From Snodgrassella gandavensis (GTDB lineage: Bacteria; Pseudomonadota; Gammaproteobacteria; Burkholderiales; Neisseriaceae), in NCBI RefSeq assembly GCF_914768025.1, contig NZ_CAJZCE010000004.1:124001-188000 (forward strand): 64,000 bases of DNA, in the 5' to 3' direction. Below, in pieces: positions 9,770 through 18,518 of the stretch. Under the pieces are notes generated by a model, which saw only the letters and a program-made list of their open reading frames with translations, did no database searches and was not told the origin of the DNA. Made by a program: the position numbers and the translations under genes. Position 1 is the stretch's first letter; every line of letters begins with the position of its first letter.

Positions 9770-10273
9770 ATGTTAGACCCTATTTTGATTGATACAGCCA
9801 CGTTCACACGTGAACAGCAGCAACGCGGTGGTCAATTGCAGCTTCAGGCGCTTGACCGGCGGGTTTGGTCACATGAACTTTTGGCGCAACGCGATGGCAT
9901 CATCCAGTATAAAGTCAGCGGTGGTATTGACCGCTGGCAGCGTCCTTTTATCGATATCAGCATAGAAGGTGAGTTGCAGCTGGTGTGTCAGCGCTGTTTA
10001 CAGGCAGTTTCCTGGGCGCTGAATGACCAGTCGCATATAGTGCTGTTTGCCAGCGAACAGTTGCTGGACGAGGCCATGGCCGCTGATGAATCACTTGAAG
10101 GCGCAGTATGGAGTGCAGAATATAATCTTACTGCACTGCTGGAAGACCAAATTTTAATGGCGATTCCGGTTGCGCCGCGACATGAAGATTGCGATCACAC
10201 TCTGGCAACCCAAACCAATCAAGACTCTGGCAATCCTTTTGCCAGACTGGCAGGACTGAAAAGCGGCCACTAA
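9770..10273 (+). CDS. yceD: YceD family protein (DUF177)
   Basis: 167 residues. The family's CxxC (CQRC, near residue 74) and a second Cys in HEDCDH near residue 145 are present, together with a central acidic stretch LDEAMAADESLEG. YceD lies directly upstream of rpmF in very many proteobacteria. It has been linked to 23S rRNA or ribosome assembly, but its exact role is not settled. No ribosome binding site precedes the ATG (context CCGCCGTTTATG), and the candidate promoter lies so close that the mRNA may be nearly leaderless. It is followed 32 bases later by rpmF. Confidence 0.88.
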   Translation: MLDPILIDTATFTREQQQRGGQLQLQALDRRVWSHELLAQRDGIIQYKVSGGIDRWQRPFIDISIEGELQLVCQRCLQAVSWALNDQSHIVLFASEQLLDEAMAADESLEGAVWSAEYNLTALLEDQILMAIPVAPRHEDCDHTLATQTNQDSGNPFARLAGLKSGH

Positions 10274-10305
10274 CGAATTAACTTAAATTATCCAGGAGCT
10301 TTAAC

Positions 10306-10485
10306 ATGGCAGTACAACAAAACAAAAAATCACCTTCAAAACGTGGTATGCACCGTTCACACGATGGTCTGACCGCTGTACAGGTTTCTACTGACACCAC
10401 TACTGGCGAAGTACATCTGCGTCACCACATTTCTCCAAACGGTATGTACCGCGGACGCAAGGTAATCAAAGCCAAAGGTGAATAA
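10306..10485 (+). CDS. rpmF: 50S ribosomal protein L32
   Basis: A 59-residue protein beginning [17 protein letters not shown] and ending RKVIKAKGE, with the basic N-terminus and [13 protein letters not shown] end typical of L32. The classic zinc-binding Cys residues are absent, as in other C-minus L32 proteins. A good AGGAG lies eight bases before the ATG. It sits between yceD and the phosphoribosyltransferase, the conserved yceD-rpmF pair. A strong terminator follows, so rpmF may be transcribed mostly as a short yceD-rpmF message. Confidence 0.97.
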   Translation: MAVQQNKKSPSKRGMHRSHDGLTAVQVSTDTTTGEVHLRHHISPNGMYRGRKVIKAKGE

Positions 10486-10514
10486 TTCACACCTGTGATT
10501 ATTAAATGCGTATG

Positions 10515-10552
10515 AAAGCCAGACATTGCATTAGCAATCACTGGCTTTTTTG
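10515..10552 (+). terminator. Terminator after rpmF
   Basis: AAAGCCAG (10515-10522) pairs with CTGGCTTT (10541-10548), with an inner ATTGC/GCAAT pairing inside the loop and a T run at the end. It separates rpmF from the downstream genes. Confidence 0.85.
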
Positions 10553-10652
10553 TATCCATTGTTAGCAGGATAATTTATCCTGTTAAAATAAAATACTTCC
10601 ACTTTTCCAGCAGCCATCAGTGGCCTGCTCTTTATATTGACCCGGGTTTCCC

Positions 10653-11180
10653 ATGAAAAAAATCTGGTATAACTACGAAGACATACATCGTGCCATCAAA
10701 CAGTTGGCAGAAAAAATCCAGAAATCAGAACATTCATTTGATGCAATGATTGCTATCGGTGGTGGTGGATTTATTCCGGCTCGTATATTGCGTAGTTTTC
10801 TGAATATTCCTGTATATACTGTTACTTTGTCTTATTATGACATCAACGACTGTCCGACCGACTGTCCACAGAAAATCCAGTGGACTAATGGTTTTGATGA
10901 AAAAATGAAAGACAAAAAACTGCTGATTGTTGACGAAGTGGATGACAGTCGAGCCACACTCGAATACTGTATTCGTGAATTACAGCATGAAGGTTTCCAG
11001 CAGCTAGGAGTTGCCGTATTGCACGAAAAACGCAAACCCAAAAAAGGGGTATTGCCAGCTGATTTACCTTTCTATAGCGCAATACAGGTTGATGACTGGT
11101 GGATTAATTATCCTTGGGATGCACTTGATATTGATGAGCACTATGAAAATGTTGCAGCCCAAACGACACCTGAGGCATAA
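10653..11180 (+). CDS. Purine-type phosphoribosyltransferase
   Basis: 175 residues, PRTase type I fold. The PRPP-binding signature is LLIVDEVDDSRATLEYC (about residues 90-106), and the IAIGGGGFIPARIL loop is near residue 35. The sequence resembles hypoxanthine/xanthine-guanine phosphoribosyltransferases, which salvage purine bases onto PRPP. The base specificity cannot be read with certainty. It starts after the rpmF terminator and ends four bases before plsX, so it is likely cotranscribed with plsX and the fab genes. Confidence 0.82.
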   Translation: MKKIWYNYEDIHRAIKQLAEKIQKSEHSFDAMIAIGGGGFIPARILRSFLNIPVYTVTLSYYDINDCPTDCPQKIQWTNGFDEKMKDKKLLIVDEVDDSRATLEYCIRELQHEGFQQLGVAVLHEKRKPKKGVLPADLPFYSAIQVDDWWINYPWDALDIDEHYENVAAQTTPEA

Positions 11181-11183
11181 CAT

Positions 11184-12209
11184 ATGACCTTGAAAACCAT
11201 CGCAGTTGATGCAATGGGCGGTGACTTTGGACTGGAGGTAACCATTCCGGGGGCGCTGACATTTTTACAGCAGCAAGCAGATGCGGCACTGATTCTCGTT
11301 GGTGATGAGACTAAAATCAGAAATGCATTAACTGAAGCTGGCGCCTCCATGGAGCGGATTACTATCTGTTCTGCCAGTGAAGTGGTAGGGATGGATGAAG
11401 AACCAACGTCAGCGCTGAAGAATAAAAAAGATTCTTCCATGCGTGTAGCCATCAATCAGATTAAGGAAGGTCAGGCGCAGGCTGCCGTATCGGCTGGTAA
11501 TACCGGTGCCCTGATGGCCACCGCACGTTTTGTATTAAAAACTATTGCTGGTATTGATCGTCCGGCTATTGCCAAATTTTTACCCGGTCGCAATAATCAT
11601 GTCACACTGGTACTTGATCTTGGTGCTAATGTTGATTGCAGTAGTGCTCAGCTTTTGCAGTTTGCCATTGTTGGCAGCCAGCAGGTAGCGGCGCTGTCGC
11701 CTGAAAATACCCGTCCGCGGGTGGGTTTGCTCAATGTTGGTACCGAAGATATCAAAGGTAATGCCGCCGTCAAGGAAACCCATCAGCTTTTACGGCGCAG
11801 CAATCTGAATTTTGTCGGCAATGTTGAAGGTAATGCCATTTTTACGGCTGAAGTCGATGTACTCGTAGTCGACGGTTTTACCGGCAATGCCATGCTGAAA
11901 AGTATTGAAGGTGCTGTTAAATTCATTGGTACAGTTGTTAAAGAGGAATTTACCCGCAGTTGGTTTAATAAACTGGCCGCTTTAATCGCGTTACCAGCAT
12001 TAAAAGGCTTTAAACAACGGCTGGACCCACGACGCTTTAATGGTGCTATTTTTCTTGGTTTGCGTGGTGTGGTAGTCAAAAGCCATGGTGGCACCGATGC
12101 TACCGGTTTCTGTTTTGCACTGCAGGAGGCTTACAAGGCTATCAAGGCAGATTCAATCACGAAAATTCAGACCGGCGTAGCCCAGCAACTGGCTGCACTG
12201 GAAGAATAA
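11184..12209 (+). CDS. plsX: Phosphate acyltransferase PlsX
   Basis: 341 residues. Converts acyl-ACP and phosphate to acyl-phosphate, the first step feeding PlsY in phospholipid synthesis; a peripheral membrane enzyme. The N-terminal AVDAMGGDFG and the central SAGNTGALMATARF with DLGANVDC are family signatures, and VVDGFTGNAMLKSIEGA and SHGGTDATGF complete the fold. GAGG lies nine bases before the start. It forms an operon with fabH, fabD and fabG, which supply its acyl-ACP substrate. Confidence 0.96.
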   Translation: MTLKTIAVDAMGGDFGLEVTIPGALTFLQQQADAALILVGDETKIRNALTEAGASMERITICSASEVVGMDEEPTSALKNKKDSSMRVAINQIKEGQAQAAVSAGNTGALMATARFVLKTIAGIDRPAIAKFLPGRNNHVTLVLDLGANVDCSSAQLLQFAIVGSQQVAALSPENTRPRVGLLNVGTEDIKGNAAVKETHQLLRRSNLNFVGNVEGNAIFTAEVDVLVVDGFTGNAMLKSIEGAVKFIGTVVKEEFTRSWFNKLAALIALPALKGFKQRLDPRRFNGAIFLGLRGVVVKSHGGTDATGFCFALQEAYKAIKADSITKIQTGVAQQLAALEE

Positions 12210-12286
12210 ATCATCCTGTTACAAAGGCAGACAAGTTAAATAACTTTGTTTAAAATGTGGCCTTTGTCGTAAATAAAGACTATGCC

Positions 12287-13249
12287 ATGCTAAATGCTCA
12301 TATTCTAGGTACAGGCAGTTATCTGCCTGCACGCCGTCTATCCAATGATGACCTGAGCAAAATTGTTGATACTTCTGATGAGTGGATTGCCACACGCACT
12401 GGTATCAAAGCGCGCCATATTGCTGCTCAAAATGAACAGACCAGTGATCTAGCTGTTGCTGCAGCAAAGGCCGCACTCGCCGATGCTGCTATAGCCGCAG
12501 ATGACATCGATCTGATTATTGTCGCTACATCAACACCAGACATGACGTTTCCGGCTACTGCCTGTATCGTACAGAACAAACTTGGCATTTCTGGTTGCCC
12601 GGCATTTGATGTTCAGGCAGTCTGCGCCGGATTTATGTATGCAATGGCTACGGCCAACGCCTATATCAAAAGTGGTATGGCGAGCAAAGCACTAGTTATT
12701 GGTGCTGAAACTTTCAGCCGCCTGCTAGACTGGCATGACCGGCGTACCTGCGTACTGTTCGGTGATGGCGCCGGAGCCGTGATTCTGGGTGCCTCCGAAC
12801 AGGAAGGTGGTATCATCAAGACCAGATTACAGGCAGATGGCGGCTATAGCCATATCTTGCAAACGCCGGGAAAAATTGCAGCCGGTGCCATTGAAGGGTC
12901 ACCCTATCTTTATATGGATGGTCAGGCAGTATATAAATTTGCTGTCAAGGCGCTGGCCAATATTGCCAAAGAAGTTATTGAAGAGTCTGATTTACAGCCA
13001 GCTGATATAGACTGGATTATTCCCCATCAGGCCAATCTGCGTATTATCGAATCCACTGCCCGTCATCTGGGTGTACCGATGGACAAAGTCATTGTTACGC
13101 TGGCAGAGCAGGGTAATACCTCTGCTGCCTCTATTCCGCTGGCTCTGGATGAGGGGATTAAAAGCGGTCGCATCCAGCATGGCCAGACTTTATTACTCGA
13201 AGGTATTGGTGGTGGCTTTGCTTGGGGTGCGATTACCCTGAAATACTAA
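12287..13249 (+). CDS. fabH: 3-oxoacyl-ACP synthase III (KAS III)
   Basis: Starts fatty-acid synthesis by condensing acetyl-CoA with malonyl-ACP. From ATG 12287 the protein has 320 residues, with the catalytic triad visible as Cys113 ([10 protein letters not shown]), His in HQANLRI and Asn in [14 protein letters not shown] ten codons earlier (12257) also opens the frame, but [14 protein letters not shown] matches the usual KAS III N-terminus. The C-terminal [10 protein letters not shown] is also typical. It lies in the plsX-fabH-fabD-fabG order but is separated from fabD by an extra gene. Confidence 0.96.
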   Translation: MLNAHILGTGSYLPARRLSNDDLSKIVDTSDEWIATRTGIKARHIAAQNEQTSDLAVAAAKAALADAAIAADDIDLIIVATSTPDMTFPATACIVQNKLGISGCPAFDVQAVCAGFMYAMATANAYIKSGMASKALVIGAETFSRLLDWHDRRTCVLFGDGAGAVILGASEQEGGIIKTRLQADGGYSHILQTPGKIAAGAIEGSPYLYMDGQAVYKFAVKALANIAKEVIEESDLQPADIDWIIPHQANLRIIESTARHLGVPMDKVIVTLAEQGNTSAASIPLALDEGIKSGRIQHGQTLLLEGIGGGFAWGAITLKY

Positions 13250-13273
13250 TATCGTTCTTATCAGAGTTAGATT

Positions 13274-14137
13274 ATGCTACCTCAATCTGCGTTAGCTAGT
13301 ATGTATCCGGTTATCATGTCACCTAGTCATGATGGCCGTTACTTTGGTAATTATGTGCAGTCGTTGCTGGCTTTGGTGGCGGCGCATACCAGTGCTGGTT
13401 TTCCGATACAGGTATTTATGCATCAGGGTGAAAGTCTGATTACTCGGGCGCGCAATAATTGCGTAGCCGAGTTTCTGGCGCATCCTGAATGGACACACTT
13501 GTGCTGGATTGATACCGATATCGGCTTTTCACCGGAAGCATTTCAGCGCCAGCTGCTGGCAGATCGCGATATTGTTGCCGGCGTGTATCCGCTCAAATGT
13601 GAATCATGGCCAGCAGAAGGTATTGATGCGCATATGACTCAGCAGCAGTTCAATGCCACCTATACCCGCTATACCATCAATATCAGTCAGGCTGATACCA
13701 ATAATGAAGTGCATGTACAGGTTGATGACGAAGGCTTTATCGAGCTTCCGGAGGCACCAACTGGATTCATGGTTATTAAGCGTCAGGTTTTTACCCGTCT
13801 GATTGAAGCTTATCCTGAACTGCAATATCAGCCTGATTCTCTTGGTGTTGCCGATCAAGGCTATCATTACCGTTTTTATGACTGTATGATTGATCCGGTA
13901 ACCAAACGCTATTTGTCTGAAGATTTCAGTTTTTGTCGTTTGTGGAATTGGCTGGGCGGTAAAATTTATATTGATGCGCGTTCTAATCTGACCCATATGG
14001 GCAATAAAATCTATCAGGGGCCGTTTGCCCAGTCATTGGAAGCCAATCTGGCCTATGCAATAGGGGCTCCAGTCGGTGCCAGAATGTTTCTGCATCATAA
14101 CCAGCTTTCACCGGCCAAGCAGCCCCCATCGAAATAA
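13274..14137 (+). CDS. Glycosyltransferase-like protein, function unknown
   Basis: 287 residues with no signal peptide or obvious membrane segment. Near residues 54-85, GESLITRARNNCVAEF is followed by WIDTDIGF; this looks like the nucleotide-sugar and metal-binding DxD motif (DTD) of GT-A fold glycosyltransferases. Later come the acidic segment SEDFSFCRLW, similar to the acceptor-side ED motif, and THMGNKIYQG near the end. Donor and acceptor are unknown. It sits between fabH and fabD with short gaps of 24 and 38 bases, so it is transcribed with fatty-acid genes. An alternative start is the Met at residue 10. The glycosyltransferase call rests on motif reading alone. Confidence 0.6.
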   Translation: MLPQSALASMYPVIMSPSHDGRYFGNYVQSLLALVAAHTSAGFPIQVFMHQGESLITRARNNCVAEFLAHPEWTHLCWIDTDIGFSPEAFQRQLLADRDIVAGVYPLKCESWPAEGIDAHMTQQQFNATYTRYTINISQADTNNEVHVQVDDEGFIELPEAPTGFMVIKRQVFTRLIEAYPELQYQPDSLGVADQGYHYRFYDCMIDPVTKRYLSEDFSFCRLWNWLGGKIYIDARSNLTHMGNKIYQGPFAQSLEANLAYAIGAPVGARMFLHHNQLSPAKQPPSK

Positions 14138-14175
14138 TTATCTGGACATTAGCTCCATTCAAATCAAGGAAAACC

Positions 14176-15120
14176 ATGACTATTGCTTTTTTCTTTCCCG
14201 GTCAGGGGTCACAAAGTCTCAATATGATGGCCGGTTTCAACGACATGGCCGTTGTTAAAGAAACGTTTGAACAGGCCTCGGCAGTACTTGATCAGGATTT
14301 ATGGGCACTGATGAATGGTGAGGATAACACTGCCCTGAATGAAACTGTTAACACTCAGCCACTGATGCTGACTGCCGGTATTGCTAGCTGGCGCATATAC
14401 CAGCAACTGCACGGGCAGATGCCGGTGATGCTGGCAGGCCATAGTCTGGGCGAATACACTGCTCTGGTAGCAGCCGGTAGTCTGTCCTTTAATGACGCGG
14501 TTAAACTGGTTCGCTTGCGTGCTCAACTAATGCAGGAAGCTGTACCGGCTGGTCAGGGCGCAATGGCAGCAATATTGGGACTAGATGATGATATCGTGCG
14601 TCAGGTTTGCTTACAGGCGCAAAACGAATTGTCTGGTACCGTTGCTGAAGCAGTAAACTATAATTCGCCCGGTCAGGTAGTGATAGCCGGAAGTACTGCG
14701 GCCATCTCCCGTGCCTGTGAATTGGCTAAAGCGGCCGGTGCCAAACGTGCCCTGCCTTTACCTGTATCTGTACCTTCTCACTGCTGCCTGATGAAACCGG
14801 CTGCCGCCAAACTGGCTACAGCTTTGGCACAGATTAAAGTTGAAACACCACAGATTCCAGTATTACATAATGTAGATGTTGCCGTGCATTCAGAGCCGGA
14901 GGCGATTAAACAGGCACTGGTGCAGCAATTGTATTCACCTGTGCGCTGGACCGAAACAGTGAACAAGCTGGTGGCAGAAGGTATTACTGAATTTGCAGAA
15001 TGTGGCCCGGGTAAAGTGCTGGCTGGTCTGGCCAAACGAATTGATAAAAGTGCCAGTTGTGCCGCATTAACCAGTGTGGAAACCATGGAAAGTTTTATTG
15101 CTGCGCACTCTGCCAGCTAA
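14176..15120 (+). CDS. fabD: Malonyl-CoA:ACP transacylase
   Basis: 314 residues. Transfers malonyl from CoA to ACP. The N-terminal FPGQGSQ forms the oxyanion region, the nucleophile serine is in GHSLGEYTAL (about residue 93), and the catalytic His is in VPSHCCLMKPAA (about residue 200). The C-terminal ECGPGKVLAGLAKRID is typical. It is followed 11 bases later by fabG. acpP and fabF, which often come next in proteobacteria, are not here: cysB lies convergent instead. Confidence 0.97.
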   Translation: MTIAFFFPGQGSQSLNMMAGFNDMAVVKETFEQASAVLDQDLWALMNGEDNTALNETVNTQPLMLTAGIASWRIYQQLHGQMPVMLAGHSLGEYTALVAAGSLSFNDAVKLVRLRAQLMQEAVPAGQGAMAAILGLDDDIVRQVCLQAQNELSGTVAEAVNYNSPGQVVIAGSTAAISRACELAKAAGAKRALPLPVSVPSHCCLMKPAAAKLATALAQIKVETPQIPVLHNVDVAVHSEPEAIKQALVQQLYSPVRWTETVNKLVAEGITEFAECGPGKVLAGLAKRIDKSASCAALTSVETMESFIAAHSAS

Positions 15121-15131
15121 AGGAAGGAATT

Positions 15132-15875
15132 ATGAATCAGGATTTAACAGGTAAAATCGCTCTGGTAACTGGTGCTACCCGTGGGATTGGCGCAGCTATT
15201 GCTCGGCTTCTGGCTGAAAAAGGAGCTAAGGTAATCGGTACGGCAACTTCTGCTACCGGTGTGGCCAGTATTAATCAGGCACTGGCTGATGTTGGCGGTG
15301 AAGGACGGGAATTACGTATTACTGAGGAAAACAGTATTGAAAATCTGATTGCGGATATCGAAAGTAATATCGGCAATATTGCGATACTGGTGAACAACGC
15401 GGGTATTACTCGCGATAACCTCTTGATGCGCATGAAAGAAGCAGAATGGGATGAAATCATGCAGATCAACCTAAAATCAGCCTTTCGTGCTAGCAAAGCA
15501 GTAACGCGCAGCATGATGAAAGCACGCTGGGGGCGAATTATCAATGTGACTTCCGTGATTGGCTTTACCGGTAATGCCGGTCAGACAAACTATGCTGCTG
15601 CCAAGGCCGGCCTGGTTGGATTTAGTAAATCCATGGCGCGCGAAGTAGGTTCACGTGGGATTACCGTGAATTGTGTTGCACCCGGATTTATTGAAACCGA
15701 TATGACACAAGCCTTACCTCAGGAGCAACGTGATTTCTTTGCAGCGCAAACTGCATTGAATCATTTTGGTACTGTGGAAGATGTGGCTGCAGCTGTATTA
15801 TTTCTGGCCAGTGAAGAAGCACGTTATATCACAGGACAAACGCTGCACGTTAATGGCGGAATGCTAATGCCCTGA
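15132..15875 (+). CDS. fabG: 3-oxoacyl-ACP reductase
   Basis: NADPH-dependent reduction of 3-oxoacyl-ACP. It is a 247-residue short-chain dehydrogenase with the cofactor motif TGATRGIG, NNAGIT, and the catalytic Ser (NVTSVIG), Tyr and Lys (NYAAAKAG). The C-terminal YITGQTLHVNGGM is diagnostic of FabG. The start at 15132 is preceded by AAGGAAGGA; the frame is open farther back into fabD, but that part is noise. It is the last gene of the cluster, ending before a perfect inverted repeat. Confidence 0.96.
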   Translation: MNQDLTGKIALVTGATRGIGAAIARLLAEKGAKVIGTATSATGVASINQALADVGGEGRELRITEENSIENLIADIESNIGNIAILVNNAGITRDNLLMRMKEAEWDEIMQINLKSAFRASKAVTRSMMKARWGRIINVTSVIGFTGNAGQTNYAAAKAGLVGFSKSMAREVGSRGITVNCVAPGFIETDMTQALPQEQRDFFAAQTALNHFGTVEDVAAAVLFLASEEARYITGQTLHVNGGMLMP

Positions 15876-15902
15876 TACTTGATATCAGTTAAAAATGCTT
15901 AC

Positions 15903-15937
15903 ATAGCCATTTTGTACAATGTGTACAAAATGGCTAT
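15903..15937. repeat. Perfect 16-bp inverted repeat between fabG and cysB
   Basis: Arms ATAGCCATTTTGTACA (15903-15918) and TGTACAAAATGGCTAT (15922-15937) with a 3-base loop. It lies between convergent genes, so a terminator hairpin is the simplest reading, although neither side has a strong T run. Confidence 0.8.
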
Positions 15938-15952
15938 AGTATAAGTAAATTG

Positions 15953-16903
15953 TTAAATTGAAAAATCTTCTTCGAAAGAAGAATACAGCGCAGATTCAAT
16001 CCGCGCACGGGTTAGCCTAGGAGCGAATAAAGCCAGAAATTCATAGCCAAAGCCGCGCAGATAAACATCCTGCCTGAGTATAACCTGTGAAAACGAAGGT
16101 TCAAATAAATGTTCAGCACTAATTAACTGCAAACCCTGATCCTGTGTGCTGTCAAAAGCCATGCTGGCCAGTAGCCCAATACCCAATCCTTGTTTTACAT
16201 AAGTTTTTATTACATCTGTATCAGTTGAAGCCAGTACCACTCTGGGTAAACTACAACCCTCCTGAGTAAAGGCACGGGCGATTTTGGATTGTTCACTGAA
16301 AGCAATATCATAGGTAATCAGCGGATAAGCAGCAATGTCTTCCAGCCGTAAGGGTCGTTTCAGACCTAGCAAGGAATGGTTGTCGGGAACAATGACACTG
16401 CGATTCCATGCCTCACAGCTCAGTTTACGCAATTCGGGGTGCTCAATTCCCATTCCCATGCCAATGGCAAAATCCACCTCTCCATCCAGTACCATATGGC
16501 TGATGGTTTTCGGACTGGCTGTATGAATGCTTAATTGAACCTGAGGATAGCGCTCAACAAAAGCAGATACAACTTCAGGTAAATCATAGCGCGCCAATGT
16601 ATGGGTAGTGGCAATAGTCAGAGAACCAATATTCTGATCCGCAAATTCTGTGCCGATGCGCTTGATATTCTGTACTTCACGCAAAACCCGTTCGGCAGTT
16701 TCCAGTACAATTTTGCCCGGTGCCGTCACTGCAACCATACGTTTGCCATGGCGGATAAATAGTGGTACGCCCAGCTCTTCTTCCAACATACGAATCTGCT
16801 TGGAAATACCCGGCTGGGAAGTAAACAGTACCTCTGCTGCTTCCGAGACATTCAGATTCTGACGATAAACCTCAACTGCATAGCGTAACTGTTGCAGCTT
16901 CAT
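15953..16903 (-). CDS. cysB: CysB-like LysR-type transcriptional regulator
   Basis: 316 residues. N-terminal winged helix-turn-helix (MKLQQLRYAVEVYRQ, then FTSQPGISKQIRMLEEELG) and a periplasmic-binding-protein-like effector domain from about residue 90 (TIATTHTLARYDLP). The segment TTHTLARY and the C-terminal region match CysB and its paralogue Cbl, which sense O-acetylserine or sulfate-related signals and activate sulfate assimilation. cysE, which makes O-acetylserine, is also in this window. CysB versus Cbl cannot be separated by eye. Confidence 0.85.
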   Translation of the reverse strand: MKLQQLRYAVEVYRQNLNVSEAAEVLFTSQPGISKQIRMLEEELGVPLFIRHGKRMVAVTAPGKIVLETAERVLREVQNIKRIGTEFADQNIGSLTIATTHTLARYDLPEVVSAFVERYPQVQLSIHTASPKTISHMVLDGEVDFAIGMGMGIEHPELRKLSCEAWNRSVIVPDNHSLLGLKRPLRLEDIAAYPLITYDIAFSEQSKIARAFTQEGCSLPRVVLASTDTDVIKTYVKQGLGIGLLASMAFDSTQDQGLQLISAEHLFEPSFSQVILRQDVYLRGFGYEFLALFAPRLTRARIESALYSSFEEDFSI

Positions 16904-17373
16904 ATTGCTTCAGCCCCTTTATAAGTTTGGCATTATTTTAATTGTCGCTCAAATACAACAAAAAAGCTTCTTTATCTGTATCATAACGCAATTTACCCAT
17001 TCTGACATGGAACACTTTCACTTAAGGCAGAACAAATTTACAAGCTAATCAGCCTGCTGTGGGTGATCAGGTCAATAGAAGCTTGCATGTTGTTTTAATG
17101 CAACTTAATTGGAGTGAAGGCGTGAATTTAGTTGTAAATAAGTGACACAAAGCTATTTTTTAGGCATGATGCACAGTTAGGAAGCGGGTCGTCTAGCAGC
17201 TTCGCCTTGGTGGTTTGCATATTGACAGTTTATACTGCGGTTTTTTATAGTATAGACCTGATTTACCAAGCTACCCGCCCGGTTTGAGCGGCCTGTAAAT
17301 GGTATTTGTGTTTTGATCAGGCGAATTTTCAGGCTGAATCAACACATAACAAATTTTTTGATGAGGGAATAAC
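16904..17373. other. Intergenic region between cysB and the RmpM-like gene
   Basis: No credible ORF. It should contain the minus-strand cysB promoter (near 16910-16990, not resolved) and the plus-strand promoter of the OmpA-domain gene at 17222-17251, leaving a leader of about 115 bases before that gene. Confidence 0.6.
17222..17251 (+). promoter_or_regulatory. Sigma-70 promoter of the RmpM-like gene
   Basis: TTGACA (17222-17227), an 18-base spacer, then TATAGT (17246-17251). This is a strong match to consensus, consistent with an abundant outer-membrane protein. Confidence 0.75.
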
Positions 17374-18105
17374 ATGACCAAACAGCTAAAATTGAGCGCA
17401 TTGATCGTTGCTATGGCTGCTTCAACTGCCGCTTTTGCCAATGGTGTTGTACCGGGTGCCGACTGGACCGGTGAACCTGCTGGTGCTTACAATGGCTATA
17501 CTACTAGTTCTGCTCCTGAAAAAGGAACTGGCGAAATTCTTGTCACCCGTGAAAACGGTGCTGATGGTACACCTGAATGTGTAAAAAACCGTTTCAACAA
17601 CGATAACGAACCTACTCTGGGTAACAACTGTGGTCACCCAGTTGTTGCTCAGGCTGCTCCTCAAGCACCTAAATTTGTTGATGAAACTATATCTTTGTCT
17701 GCTAATTTCTTGTTTGGCTTTGATAAATATAACTTGCGTCCGGAAGCAATTGATACTCTGAATCAATTGGCTACCCGTTTGGCTGACAGCAGCGTACAAA
17801 CTGTACGTGTTGAAGGTCACACCGACTTTAAAGGCTCTGAAGCATATAACCAGACTCTGTCTGATCATCGTGCTCATGCTGTTGCTGAATATCTGGTTTC
17901 CAAAGGCGTTCCAGCTGAGAAAATCTCTGCTGTTGGCCTGGGTAAATCTGAAGCACGCATGACCGAATCCTGTCAGGCTGAAGTTGCCAAGCTGGGCAAA
18001 AAAGTTTCAGCTGCCAAGAAACGTGCTGCTTTGATCGAATGTATCGCACCTGACCGCCGTGTAGACGTTAAAATCCGCACTATGGTAGCTAAAAAAGTTA
18101 GATAA
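17374..18105 (+). CDS. OmpA-family outer membrane protein, RmpM (class 4 protein) type
   Basis: 243 residues. A signal peptide is cleaved after AFA at residue 22. A short linker region of about 75 residues has no beta-barrel, and an OmpA C-terminal peptidoglycan-binding domain spans about residues 105-240 ([42 protein letters not shown]). Two Cys flank an insertion (SCQAEV and IECIAPDRR), as in neisserial RmpM, where they form a disulfide. RmpM anchors porins to peptidoglycan, so the two PorB-type porins at 39.7-42.9 kb are likely partners. GAGGGAA precedes the start, and a strong promoter and terminator frame the gene. Confidence 0.9.
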   Translation: MTKQLKLSALIVAMAASTAAFANGVVPGADWTGEPAGAYNGYTTSSAPEKGTGEILVTRENGADGTPECVKNRFNNDNEPTLGNNCGHPVVAQAAPQAPKFVDETISLSANFLFGFDKYNLRPEAIDTLNQLATRLADSSVQTVRVEGHTDFKGSEAYNQTLSDHRAHAVAEYLVSKGVPAEKISAVGLGKSEARMTESCQAEVAKLGKKVSAAKKRAALIECIAPDRRVDVKIRTMVAKKVR

Positions 18106-18122
18106 TTTTCTACCTTACTGAT

Positions 18123-18152
18123 AAAAAACCCTGCTCTAAGCAGGGTTTTTTT
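18123..18152 (+). terminator. Terminator of the RmpM-like gene
   Basis: AAAACCCTGCT (18125-18135) pairs perfectly with AGCAGGGTTTT (18139-18149) around a 3-base loop, continuing in a T run. Confidence 0.92.
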
Positions 18153-18479
18153 GTATCGATGATAATTCAGATAACTTCAAAATTTTTTAGATTAGTGCTA
18201 GCGTGATTTACAAAAATCGTTACTTGTTTCAGTCACTAATTACGGTAATATTTTGTTTGTTACTACTGCTTTTTGCTAATTCTATTAATTATAAATGTTA
18301 ATACATGTTATTATGTGAATAGGAAATGCTTTAATGTAAAGTTTATTGGTTGGATTTAATTGTATTGCTGAATTTTGTTAAAAATGTATTCAGCATATAG
18401 GATTGTTGCTCAAGTAAAACGAGAAAATGTCGATTAAATTCTTATCCGTTGGGTTTAAACTGAAACCAAGCGCTGAATA
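18153..18479. other. AT-rich intergenic region
   Basis: About 330 bases, very AT-rich. It should include the promoter of the YiiX-like gene, but no box pair stands out. No ORF or RNA gene seen. Confidence 0.5.
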
Positions 18480-18518
18480 ATGATAAATATTTATAAAATT
18501 CAAATTAATATCGTTTCA

